A stretch of 64,000 nt of DNA, from NCBI RefSeq assembly GCF_009676955.1, contig NZ_CP045696.1, positions 2,301,001 through 2,365,000 on the forward strand. Reading direction: 5' to 3'. Positions 23,916-31,553 of this stretch are shown piece after piece. How positions within the stretch are numbered: position 1 is the stretch's first letter; the number at the start of each line of letters is the position of its first letter. The notes below the pieces were generated by a model. That model did not search any database. It was not told the origin of the DNA and saw only the letters and a program-made list of their open reading frames with translations. The position numbers were made by a program, and so were the translations under genes. Source of the stretch: Sodaliphilus pleomorphus. GTDB taxonomy: Bacteria > Bacteroidota > Bacteroidia > Bacteroidales > Muribaculaceae.

Positions 23916-24806
23916 ATGAACAAAGTCATAGTCACATTACTCCTCCTCCTCACAGCCTCGGTCGTGACGCCTGCCTGGAGCAGCAAGACCAGTGTGAGCA
24001 TGAAAGGCGATACCACCACAGTCATCGAGGACGGCGACACCACGCGGGTGGTGGGCGGTATCAACATTGGTAAAATCATCGAACGCGCTCTTGGCGACAC
24101 CCTCGTGTCGACGGCCGATTCTGCCGAAGACGCCGATGGTGCCGCCGATGATGCCGCAGCCTACGACAATCGGGAAGCCAACATGCGTGCGCGCCAAGCC
24201 ATGATGCAGGAAATGGTGCAAAACATAGTGACGTGCACCGTGGTTGGCGTGATTTTCATCATCTTCTTTTCGCTGCTGTTCTATTACTTGCACCGCAAGG
24301 CCAAATACCGCATGATGGAGAAGGCTATCGAAAACAACTACCCCTTGCCTGGCACACCCATGATGGGACGGCAGGCCCCCGTTCAGTCACAGCCTGTAGC
24401 TCAGCCGCAATCTCAGTCTCAATCTCAGTCGCAGTCGGCAGCCCCCCAGCCCCCGGTTGCAGGCTTGGCCAACCTGGGCTTCAACAACGTGCAGCCCTAC
24501 CTCGACTGGAGGTCGTTCCATCGCAGCTTCATGCTCATCGCCGTGGGTGTGGCCCTCATGCTCTTCTTTGCCGCGGCTGGCTCTATCGAGATGGTGGCAT
24601 TGATGTCGATACTGGTGTTGATAGGTGCTGCACAGGCCCTGATCAACTACCAGCAGCAGAAGCAGGTGATAGCTCGCCAGCTGTGGCAGCAGCAACACGG
24701 CCAGCAGCCGGCTGCACAGCCTCAGCAACCGCCAGTGTTCAAGCCGCACAACAACCCTGAGCCTGCCAATAACGACACTCAAGCCGGCGAGCAACCTCAA
24801 CAGTGA
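23916..24806 (+). CDS. DUF6249-like membrane protein of the sigma module
   Basis: The 296-residue product has a signal peptide (MNKVIVTLLLLLTASVVTPAW). A periplasmic segment is rich in Asp and Thr. A transmembrane helix at about 108-126 (VGVIFIIFFSLLFYYLHRK) precedes a Gln/Ser/Pro-rich linker at about 155-180. Two more helices (SFMLIAVGVALMLFFAAAG, MVALMSILVLIGAAQALI) and a Gln-rich tail follow. The pattern resembles DUF6249 proteins found beside ECF sigma genes in Bacteroides. Its stop overlaps the sigma GTG start by the sequence GTGA. It may sense envelope state, which is inference from context. Confidence 0.75.
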   Translation: MNKVIVTLLLLLTASVVTPAWSSKTSVSMKGDTTTVIEDGDTTRVVGGINIGKIIERALGDTLVSTADSAEDADGAADDAAAYDNREANMRARQAMMQEMVQNIVTCTVVGVIFIIFFSLLFYYLHRKAKYRMMEKAIENNYPLPGTPMMGRQAPVQSQPVAQPQSQSQSQSQSAAPQPPVAGLANLGFNNVQPYLDWRSFHRSFMLIAVGVALMLFFAAAGSIEMVALMSILVLIGAAQALINYQQQKQVIARQLWQQQHGQQPAAQPQQPPVFKPHNNPEPANNDTQAGEQPQQ

Positions 24807-25384
24807 AATGTGATAGCCATCGTTGTGCAATGTTGAGCAAACTCGAAGAACTGAAACTGATTTCCCAATGCGTGCTGGTCGATGACCGGCGCGCCTTTGG
24901 GAAACTCGTCGAGGCCTATCAGCCTCGCTTGCGCAAGTTCCTGCTCAATCTCACCGCCGGCGACGTGATGCTCACCGACGACCTGGCCCAGGAAACCTTT
25001 GTCAAGGCCTATGTGAGCATTCGCTCTTTCAAGGGCATCTCGAGCTTTGGCACCTGGCTCTACCGCATAGCCTACAACGAGTTCTACAACGAGAAGCGCC
25101 GGCGCCACGAGGACTCGCTGCCCGACACGGCCGAGACTTGCATGGAACCCACCTCAGCGCACCAGGATGCCACCGAGGCGCAACTCACGGTGATGCGCGC
25201 CATGCAGTCGCTCAACGATGTGGAGCGCACGGCCGTGACTCTCTTCTACATCGAGGACCAGCCCATCAAGAAAATTGCCCTCATCATGCACATGCCCGAG
25301 GGCAGCGTCAAGTCGAGCCTGCACAGGGCCAAGGAGAAGATGAGAAAGACTATAAATTTTGAAAACAACTATAATTTCGTATAG
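24803..25384 (+). CDS. ECF-type RNA polymerase sigma factor
   Basis: The sigma-70 family factor has region 2 (LRKFLLNLTAGDVMLTDDLAQETFVKAY, with the DDLAQETF helix) and region 4 (IEDQPIKKIALIMHMPEGSVKSSLHRAKEKMR), the two domains needed by ECF sigmas. The GTG at 24803 overlaps the previous stop (GTGA) and gives 193 residues; the ATG at 24830 gives 184 and begins the conserved part. It is followed after 4 bases by a DUF5056-like membrane gene that may act as its anti-sigma partner. Target promoters are not known. Confidence 0.93.
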   Translation: MKCDSHRCAMLSKLEELKLISQCVLVDDRRAFGKLVEAYQPRLRKFLLNLTAGDVMLTDDLAQETFVKAYVSIRSFKGISSFGTWLYRIAYNEFYNEKRRRHEDSLPDTAETCMEPTSAHQDATEAQLTVMRAMQSLNDVERTAVTLFYIEDQPIKKIALIMHMPEGSVKSSLHRAKEKMRKTINFENNYNFV

Positions 25385-25388
25385 CAAT

Positions 25389-25730
25389 ATGATGAAGAAA
25401 AACAGGCCTACTGCCGAAGACGAGAAACTGGCCCGACTGCTCAAGCGCAGCAGCCAGCAAGCACAGGACAACGAGTGGTTTACCGCCCGTGTCATGAACC
25501 GCTTGCCCCCTAAGCAGCACAAGCCCTGCCGCTGGGTGGGCAATGTGCTCTATCTTGTTGCCATTCTGGTGTGTGCCGGGTGCTGGTGCTGGGTGATCAT
25601 GCGCAGCGACTTCGAGGTCATTACCGTGCGCGACATTGTGAATTTCATCATCTTGATTGTGATCTCGCTTGCCCTGCTCTTCAGCACGGTGTGGCACATC
25701 ATGAATGCCGACTCGCCGGGCGCGTTGTAG
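25389..25730 (+). CDS. DUF5056-like membrane protein, possible anti-sigma factor
   Basis: The 113-residue product has a charged cytosolic start with the motif DNEWFTARVMNRLPPK, which matches the pattern DNxFxxRVMxRLP of DUF5056-type proteins encoded after ECF sigmas. Two transmembrane helices follow (VGNVLYLVAILVCAGCWCWVI and VNFIILIVISLALLFSTVW). Such a cytosolic helix plus membrane anchor is typical of anti-sigma factors. It begins 4 bases after the sigma stop. The role is inferred from layout. Confidence 0.8.
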   Translation: MMKKNRPTAEDEKLARLLKRSSQQAQDNEWFTARVMNRLPPKQHKPCRWVGNVLYLVAILVCAGCWCWVIMRSDFEVITVRDIVNFIILIVISLALLFSTVWHIMNADSPGAL

Positions 25731-26000
25731 CAACAATTTGCCGGCTTCTTGCGTCTATAGGATATACACAGTTAAATTTCCAAACACAATAACAATTGTT
25801 GAGCGGGCTGCGCGTCGCGACGATGTGCCTCCCGCTGTTTCTTTTTGTGTGTTGCAGTTGCGTGGGCAATGCACGATTCTTCCCATGGCTATCCCCCCTT
25901 GTCACGGGCTGGCGACTTTTATGAGAAACTGTTTTCTCACGGTTTTAAAATTTTATTGGTGTTCTCACGTTATTATTACAGTAGATTTGTGTTTTTTTTA
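25731..26000. other. Intergenic region before the paralogous lipoprotein
   Basis: No gene is supported. A palindrome AACAATTGTT lies at 25791-25800. A possible terminator stem AGCGGG (25802-25807)/CCCGCT (25831-25836) encloses the inner palindrome GTCGCGAC and is followed by a T-rich run, ending the sigma unit. The rest is AT-rich and leads to the lipoprotein start at 26001, with no clear promoter box. Confidence 0.45.
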
Positions 26001-27068
26001 ATGAGAATGATAAGAAATTTAGAAGCCTGCATGGCAATTCTTGCCTTGGTCCTGTGCATGGGCTGGTCGTCGTGTGCTCGCCAGAGAAGCGTCGATGTTG
26101 TGGCCCATGCCCCCTTTCTGCAGCGGCTGGGCTTGGAAGATGTCGACAAGGTGGCCTTCGACGACAAGATGCAAATCGACAGCAGCAGCGTGCGCATCCC
26201 CGTGGGCGGAGCTGCCTTCGAGGCCTTGCTTGGCCAGGTAGCGCGCACCAATGCCGTGGGCGACGACGAGGACCCTGCCGGGTGTTGTATAGTGGGGGCA
26301 CGCAGGCTTGCCAGCGACTTCGTGCTCATCAACTTCTCGCTCGACACCGGCGTGGGCGGCCTGGGCTTCATGGCGGTCTACGACGCGGCCGGCCGGCTCA
26401 CCGACTACATGAACGTGGGCACGTGGCACTGTGAGCAGCCCAGCTACCGCACCCCCCAGGGTGGCTTAGCCCTGGTCGAGCGCGACAACATAGTGTGCCG
26501 CTTCGACGGCGACAATGCCTTCACGCTTGTCAAGGAAAACTCGGAATATGAAGCGGTGGCCGGCAACGTGGCTGGCGAGGCCTACCACAAAGTCGCCGAT
26601 GTGTGGGCACAAGTGCGTGAGTTCAACTACGGCATCGACGCCAAGGGGCATTTTGTGCCCAAGGGCGTGGTGGTGAAAAAGCAACTGGGCATGACGGCCG
26701 AGCAAAAGCTGGCCTATGCCATCGACGACTTGGGCTGCCTGCCCATGAGCGACAGGTCGAAATATGACAAAATCAACCAGATGGCCGCACGCCTCAAGCA
26801 TTTAGCTCCCGAGCATGACGAGTGGGCTCGCGACCTGCAACCCATTGTGCGAGATGCCTACGACCGCAACCCGGCCGAGTTTCTCAACTGGCTCTACTCC
26901 CGTCGCGGGTCAGGCAACCATCTCGCATTTGTTTTTTCCACCATCTATACTGGCGGACTTGAGGAAAAAACCACCTTGCTCGACCATATCGATGCCCTCG
27001 ACAATGCCGCCGCCCGCACCTACCTGGGCAACCTGGTCGACCCCTGGACGCCGCCCGACAACGACTGA
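26001..27068 (+). CDS. Lipoprotein, first member of a paralogous pair
   Basis: The 355-residue lipoprotein has a signal with lipobox SSC (Cys near 25). The ATG at 26001 is chosen for this signal. Recognisable blocks shared with the gene at 29591-30688 are FLQRLGLE, VYDAAGRLTDYMNVGTW, YGIDAKGHF, LPMSDRSKYDKINQMA and FLNWLYSRRGSG. The family is unknown to me; the fold is probably a beta-rich N-terminal domain and a helical C-terminal domain. From residue 302 to the stop, the DNA is repeated identically beyond the insertion sequence, but this copy is intact. Confidence 0.85.
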   Translation: MRMIRNLEACMAILALVLCMGWSSCARQRSVDVVAHAPFLQRLGLEDVDKVAFDDKMQIDSSSVRIPVGGAAFEALLGQVARTNAVGDDEDPAGCCIVGARRLASDFVLINFSLDTGVGGLGFMAVYDAAGRLTDYMNVGTWHCEQPSYRTPQGGLALVERDNIVCRFDGDNAFTLVKENSEYEAVAGNVAGEAYHKVADVWAQVREFNYGIDAKGHFVPKGVVVKKQLGMTAEQKLAYAIDDLGCLPMSDRSKYDKINQMAARLKHLAPEHDEWARDLQPIVRDAYDRNPAEFLNWLYSRRGSGNHLAFVFSTIYTGGLEEKTTLLDHIDALDNAAARTYLGNLVDPWTPPDND

Positions 27069-27155
27069 CGAGCGCACAAGCTGACTGGACCGCTGGCTCT
27101 TTCTTTTTTTTGTTGTGCCTAAAATTTGGCAATGTGAATCTCTTGTCTTATCTTT
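26904..27155 (+). repeat. Left copy of the 252-bp IS target duplication
   Basis: This stretch, which covers the 3' end of the lipoprotein gene plus 87 bases of downstream DNA, is identical base for base to 29299-29550. It abuts the left end of the IS1634-like element. It is read as a long target site duplication produced at insertion. Confidence 0.93.
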
Positions 27156-29298
27156 CCTAATTTGACAGTTTGTTGTATTAACGTGTTACTACACAATACT
27201 TTACATAGTAAAGTAATGTAGCTAATTTTTCGGTGCTGCAAGGATTAACCTTTGTTAACCTTTCGGTAGAACGCGTTCATCGCTGCTTTTGTGATTATCT
27301 GTTTGTTAACTTCCACACCGGCAAGCTCTTGCAGTTGGTCGGTGAGGCTGGTGCGCTGGAACATGGGCACGTATCCCAGTCCCTGGATTTGTCCGAAGCG
27401 CAGGTTCTGGAGAGTGTCGATCAGCTGGTCGACGGTCAGGGGGTGCTCCTTGTAGGCCTCGGGGAACGAGTCGGCCAGCTGCTTTTGCAGGAGCTTGAGC
27501 AGCAGCAGTGCGAGGAAGCAGACGAGGAAGTGGGAGCGGATGCGGTCCTGCCTGGAGAGGTAGACGGGTCTGGCCTCGAGGTGGGTCTTGGTGGTGCGGA
27601 ACAGGTGCTCTATCTCGTGATGGAAGGAGCGTGCCTTGAGCACGAACGCGGCCTCGTCGTCGAGCGAGGTGGCGTAGGCGTAGAAGCCGTCGAGCTTCTC
27701 CTCCTGCCCTAGGATGTCGTCATTGATGACCATCTCGGTCTTGACGGCCGTCTGTCCGTCGTCGGTCTTGTGTATGGTCTCTATGTAGTTGAGCGGTGAC
27801 TGCTGCGAGCGGCGCGGGTTGGCCTGCCCCCTGGCCACTATCTTCCTGGCCGCCGCGAGGCGCTCGGCGCGCTTGTGCCTGAGGAAGAGGGCGAAGTCGT
27901 GGCTGTAGGTGATGATGACCCTCTCGGCCCTGGAGGAGCTTTGCCATTGCCTGATGCGTCGCCCCCGGGCGTCGACGGGCGTTGCGCCGGGGTTCTCCCT
28001 GCGGGCCTCGAGCCACTGCGGGTTGAGGCCTTTCACGGTTTTGTCGACAAGTATCTCCTTGTAGAATGTGGTCTGGCGCAGCAGGGAGCTGTCAGCCTGG
28101 CCGCCCTCGCGCAGCACGTCCAGGTTGTAGAGGCCGCCGTCGGAGTACTTCTCGTGCAGCAGCCTGGCCTTTTCCCCGTCGGCGCAGTAGCCCAGCCTCC
28201 AGCCCCTGGGGTCGACGGCGGCCCGGCGGTCGGCGGCGGGCAGCGAGGGGATCGACTGGACGCAGATGTAGTCGCGGCCCTGGTCCATGTTGTAGCGCCG
28301 GTTGCCCTCCGAGGCCAGGCCGGCGTCGGTGGAGACGACGAACTCGGTCAGGCCGAACTTGCGCCTCAGCACATCCTCGAGCGGCTGGAGCGTGGCCTGC
28401 TCCGACTCGTTGCCCGGGAAGACCACAAAGGCCAGCGGGATGCCGTCCATGTCCATGAACATGCCCATCTGCACGATGGGGCTGGGCCGGTTCTCTTTCG
28501 ACTTGCCGCGCTTGCGCAGCCCGGCCACGAGCTCGCCGGTCTCTATGTTCACCGTGTCCCTGTCGTTGTCCTCGATCTCGAAGTAGTAGTTGGTGCAGTC
28601 GTAGTAGATCACCCTGTCCCTGCGTTCCATGAACCTGGCCGAGCAGGCGTAGACGCCGGCCTGGATGTCGTCGATGTGGCCCGAGAGCAGGCTCAGGGCC
28701 CGGTACATGTCGGCCTCGCCGAACTTCGGAGGCCGCACCAGCCCCTGCGCCTTCCGCAGCGTCCTCTGCTTGGAGCAGGGGAAGAGCATACGGCCCGTGA
28801 CCAGCGTCCTCAATATCCCGTCGAGGTCGAACTTCGCCTTGCTCGCCTTCTTGATCTCGGCGCACATGCGGGGCAGGCCGAGCCTGTTGTAAAGCGGCAG
28901 CAGCATCAGGTCGCCGCCCGCCCGCAGAGGCAGGTCGCCCTTGCCCACGGTCTGGCCCGGGTAGAAGTCAACCGAAATGCGCTCCCTGCCGGCCTTCTCC
29001 TCCTCGGTCATGCGGGCCGCCAGGTCCCTGACCCACTGGCGCGGGTCCTGGCAGCCGTACTTGCGCCTGATGTCCTCAAGCAGCCCCAGCCGCCTGACAG
29101 TCTTGGTGGTAGACTTGCCGTCGATGCGCACCGACTTCTGGATGTAAGCCCACGTGCCCTTCTTCGTAGTGCCGAATGTCGCCTTCATATCTATAATCCT
29201 TTAATGTAATAACTACTATTAGCTACAAATATACAAATAAAAAATGAACTGTGCAACAATTCATTAGAAAAAATTTTACACTCTAACTGTCAAAGTCC
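27156..29298 (-). mobile_element. IS1634-family insertion sequence (about 2.14 kb)
   Basis: The element lies between the two 252-bp direct repeats. Near its ends are inverted repeats TTTGACAGTT (27161-27170) and AACTGTCAAA (29285-29294), 5 and 4 bases inside the inferred edges, with looser similarity continuing inward. It holds one transposase gene on the minus strand. Known IS1634 elements make unusually long and variable target duplications, which agrees with what is seen here. The intact gene and identical repeats imply a recent insertion. The exact edge bases are uncertain by a few bases. Confidence 0.9.
27245..29188 (-). CDS. IS1634-family DDE transposase
   Basis: The 647-residue transposase starts MKATFGTTKKGTWAYIQKSV and has an N-terminal DNA-binding region up to about 150. 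It also has an RNase H-like DDE core of the IS4/IS1634 type. The likely catalytic residues are Asp197 in YYDCTNYYFE, Asp288 in VSTDAGLAS and Glu538 in FRTTKTHLEARPVY, which lies in the family Y/H-R-E region. A long insertion separates the second Asp from the Glu, as in IS1634 relatives. The frame is open and undisrupted, so the element may be active. Codon use is somewhat unlike that of its neighbours. Confidence 0.94.
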   Translation of the reverse strand: MKATFGTTKKGTWAYIQKSVRIDGKSTTKTVRRLGLLEDIRRKYGCQDPRQWVRDLAARMTEEEKAGRERISVDFYPGQTVGKGDLPLRAGGDLMLLPLYNRLGLPRMCAEIKKASKAKFDLDGILRTLVTGRMLFPCSKQRTLRKAQGLVRPPKFGEADMYRALSLLSGHIDDIQAGVYACSARFMERRDRVIYYDCTNYYFEIEDNDRDTVNIETGELVAGLRKRGKSKENRPSPIVQMGMFMDMDGIPLAFVVFPGNESEQATLQPLEDVLRRKFGLTEFVVSTDAGLASEGNRRYNMDQGRDYICVQSIPSLPAADRRAAVDPRGWRLGYCADGEKARLLHEKYSDGGLYNLDVLREGGQADSSLLRQTTFYKEILVDKTVKGLNPQWLEARRENPGATPVDARGRRIRQWQSSSRAERVIITYSHDFALFLRHKRAERLAAARKIVARGQANPRRSQQSPLNYIETIHKTDDGQTAVKTEMVINDDILGQEEKLDGFYAYATSLDDEAAFVLKARSFHHEIEHLFRTTKTHLEARPVYLSRQDRIRSHFLVCFLALLLLKLLQKQLADSFPEAYKEHPLTVDQLIDTLQNLRFGQIQGLGYVPMFQRTSLTDQLQELAGVEVNKQIITKAAMNAFYRKVNKG

Positions 29299-29550
29299 CG
29301 CGGGTCAGGCAACCATCTCGCATTTGTTTTTTCCACCATCTATACTGGCGGACTTGAGGAAAAAACCACCTTGCTCGACCATATCGATGCCCTCGACAAT
29401 GCCGCCGCCCGCACCTACCTGGGCAACCTGGTCGACCCCTGGACGCCGCCCGACAACGACTGACGAGCGCACAAGCTGACTGGACCGCTGGCTCTTTCTT
29501 TTTTTTGTTGTGCCTAAAATTTGGCAATGTGAATCTCTTGTCTTATCTTT
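29299..29550 (+). repeat. Right copy of the 252-bp IS target duplication
   Basis: This copy is identical to 26904-27155. Positions 29299-29463 repeat the last 54 codons and stop of the upstream lipoprotein without a start, and are therefore a gene fragment. The 3' part supplies the -33 region and most of the -7 box of the next gene. Confidence 0.93.
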
Positions 29551-29551
29551 G
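29520..29551 (+). promoter_or_regulatory. Promoter of the second paralogous lipoprotein
   Basis: TTTG at 29520-29523 is followed after 20 bases by TATCTTTG at 29544-29551. The left duplicate ends at 27155 one base before the final G, which becomes C at the IS junction. The intact promoter is therefore only in the right copy, next to the gene it serves. Confidence 0.7.
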
Positions 29552-29590
29552 TGCGTGTTAGATTTTATGAATTACTAAAGTATAGAAAGC

Positions 29591-30688
29591 ATGAACACTT
29601 TACGACAATTTGCAGTTTTGCTGGTGACTGTGGCCATCGGCCTCAGCTCGTGCCAGAAGGCTGTGGGCAAGGTCACTCCCGTGAAGAGTGATTTTACTTT
29701 TTTAAAGAAACTGGGCATCGAGACTACAGGTGGCATTGTGCTGCCCGACAGCATCGACCGAGAGCACATCGACTCGCGCCACGATGCGGCCTTCATGCTC
29801 GACTTCAACAAGCAGGCCGTGCCGCTGCTCGACGAGGTGTTGGACTTGACTACCAACCCCGACCAGCGCGACGTCATGAACTACATACTGGGCATCAAGG
29901 CGTTGCCAGGCTATTTCACGCTGGTGGCCTATGAGCGGGCCTACGGCGACGGCACGGCGGCCTATGTGGGCATCTACGACAGGCAGGGCAGGCTCACCGA
30001 TTTCATGAATTGCGGCAAGTGGTTTCGGGAGGAGCCGGCGTGGCAAGGCGAGGACAATCAGTGCCTTGTGGAACGCAAAAAGTCGTTGCTCAAGTTTGTT
30101 GCACCTGGCGAGTTTGTCATCGTGCGCGACCAAGGCTTGTACTCAGGCATCGTCGACACCACGCAATTTGAGTGCACCAAGACTGGCTGCAAGTGGAAGA
30201 TAGTCAATGAACTGCACTACAGGATCGATGCCCAGGGGCACATCATGCTTGAGCGCACCGTGTGCAACAAGAGCCAGAATGTGCCTGCCACCAGTGCCTT
30301 CACCGACAAGGTGGACGAGGCCATCTACCTGCCGCGCTCGTCGGGACAGGAGAGCCTCGACAGGCTCAACCGCCTGGCCACCAGCAGCGGGATGGTGCGT
30401 TTTGAGAGCCTCGACAACGCTACCGATGCGTTCAACGGCATCTACGACCTGGCCTTGGCGCTGAGCGACCGCTACCAGTACGACCCGCAGCTGGTGCTCT
30501 CGTGGATGGCCAGCCACCGCGGCCCCGGCGGGAGCAGGCTCACGCGGGTGTTTGAGTTTGTCTTTGCCTACAGCATGATACCCAAGGAGGTGCTGGTCAA
30601 GGACATCGAGTCGATGCAGGACCCTGAGGCCCGCCGCTACATCGAGCGGCTCACTGCGCAGTGGGGGCCGCGCGATGCCGTGGGGTAG
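29591..30688 (+). CDS. Lipoprotein, second member of a paralogous pair
   Basis: The 365-residue lipoprotein has lipobox LSSC (Cys21). It shares layout and blocks with the gene at 26001-27068: FLKKLGIE, IYDRQGRLTDFMNCGKW, YRIDAQGHI, LPRSSGQESLDRLNRLA and VLSWMASHRGPGG. The two are moderately diverged, so they are old tandem paralogues that stood next to each other before the IS entered. No catalytic motif is seen and the function is unknown. It is transcribed from the promoter at 29520-29551. Confidence 0.85.
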   Translation: MNTLRQFAVLLVTVAIGLSSCQKAVGKVTPVKSDFTFLKKLGIETTGGIVLPDSIDREHIDSRHDAAFMLDFNKQAVPLLDEVLDLTTNPDQRDVMNYILGIKALPGYFTLVAYERAYGDGTAAYVGIYDRQGRLTDFMNCGKWFREEPAWQGEDNQCLVERKKSLLKFVAPGEFVIVRDQGLYSGIVDTTQFECTKTGCKWKIVNELHYRIDAQGHIMLERTVCNKSQNVPATSAFTDKVDEAIYLPRSSGQESLDRLNRLATSSGMVRFESLDNATDAFNGIYDLALALSDRYQYDPQLVLSWMASHRGPGGSRLTRVFEFVFAYSMIPKEVLVKDIESMQDPEARRYIERLTAQWGPRDAVG

Positions 30689-30721
30689 AGAGAACTTAAA
30701 CAAGGTTGTGACCTGTGGCGG

Positions 30722-30771
30722 GCTGTGCTAAGGTGAAATTAAACAGCGTTTTATTTTTCTCTTAGCACGGC
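30722..30771 (+). other. Hairpin before the cmk promoter
   Basis: GCTGTGCTAAG and CTTAGCACGGC form an imperfect 11-bp stem with a 28-base loop. It could end transcription from the lipoprotein gene, although no T-run follows. Confidence 0.35.
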
Positions 30772-30777
30772 TTGCAC

Positions 30778-30785
30778 TAACTTTG
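30778..30785 (+). promoter_or_regulatory. Promoter -7 box for cmk-ispH
   Basis: TAACTTTG followed by C, 36 bases before the cmk start codon, fits the Bacteroidota -7 box. Confidence 0.6.
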
Positions 30786-30820
30786 CACTTGGAAAAACAT
30801 AAATAATTTTTTTTCAAGTC

Positions 30821-31528
30821 ATGGAAAAGAAACTCATCAATGTGGCCATCGACGGCACCTCGTCGAGCGGCAAGAGCACAATGGCCAAGGCCCTGGCCAA
30901 GTATGCAGGCTACACCTACATCGACACGGGCGCCATGTATCGTGCCGTTACGCTCTACTGCCTGCAGCATGGCTACATCAAGGATGGCAAGGTCGATGTG
31001 CAGCGCCTTGTTGCCGCCCTTGGCGACATCAAGATATCGTTTAAGCTCGACGGCGGCGTGCAGCACACCTGCCTCAACGGCGTCGACGTGGAGAAAGAAA
31101 TACGTGGTCTCGAGGTGAGCAACAACGTGAGTCCCGTGGCCGCAGTGCCGCAGGTGCGCCACGAGCTGGTGCGGCAGCAGCAGGAGCTGGGTCGCGGCAA
31201 GGGCGTGGTGATGGACGGCCGCGACATAGGTACCACCGTGCTCCCCGATGCCGAAATCAAGATATATGTGACCTCGAGCCCCGAGGTGCGCGCCCGGCGC
31301 CGCTATCGCGAGATGCTGACCAAGGGCGAGACTGGCGTCACCCTCGACGAGGTGGTGGCCAACGTGCGCATGCGCGACCACATCGACTCTACCCGCGCCG
31401 AGAGCCCCCTGCGCAAGGCCGAGGGCGCTTGTGAGCTCGACAGCACTCCCATGAGTGCCGACGAGCAAAACCAGTGGATGATCGACTACTTCAAGCATTG
31501 GATGGAAGACCACGGTTATCAGGGTTGA
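30821..31528 (+). CDS. cmk: Cytidylate kinase
   Basis: The 235-residue kinase phosphorylates CMP and dCMP. The P-loop GTSSSGKST lies at about 12-20, followed by YIDTGAMYRAVTLYCLQHG, the CMP-binding region. DGRDIGTTVLPDAEIKIY and the lid RARRRYREM are further family marks. The size is typical. It begins an operon with ispH (25 bases on) and a membrane protein. This cmk-ispH order is common in Bacteroidota. Confidence 0.97.
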   Translation: MEKKLINVAIDGTSSSGKSTMAKALAKYAGYTYIDTGAMYRAVTLYCLQHGYIKDGKVDVQRLVAALGDIKISFKLDGGVQHTCLNGVDVEKEIRGLEVSNNVSPVAAVPQVRHELVRQQQELGRGKGVVMDGRDIGTTVLPDAEIKIYVTSSPEVRARRRYREMLTKGETGVTLDEVVANVRMRDHIDSTRAESPLRKAEGACELDSTPMSADEQNQWMIDYFKHWMEDHGYQG

Positions 31529-31553
31529 CCACTGAAAAAACACTATACAAGTC

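Noticed and set aside
29299..29463. A separate small gene downstream of the insertion sequence
   Set aside because: It is an exact copy of the 3' end of the upstream lipoprotein gene within the target duplication and has no start signal.
30722..30771. An attenuator or riboswitch before cmk
   Set aside because: The hairpin lies upstream of the likely cmk promoter box at 30778-30785, so it would not be part of that transcript.
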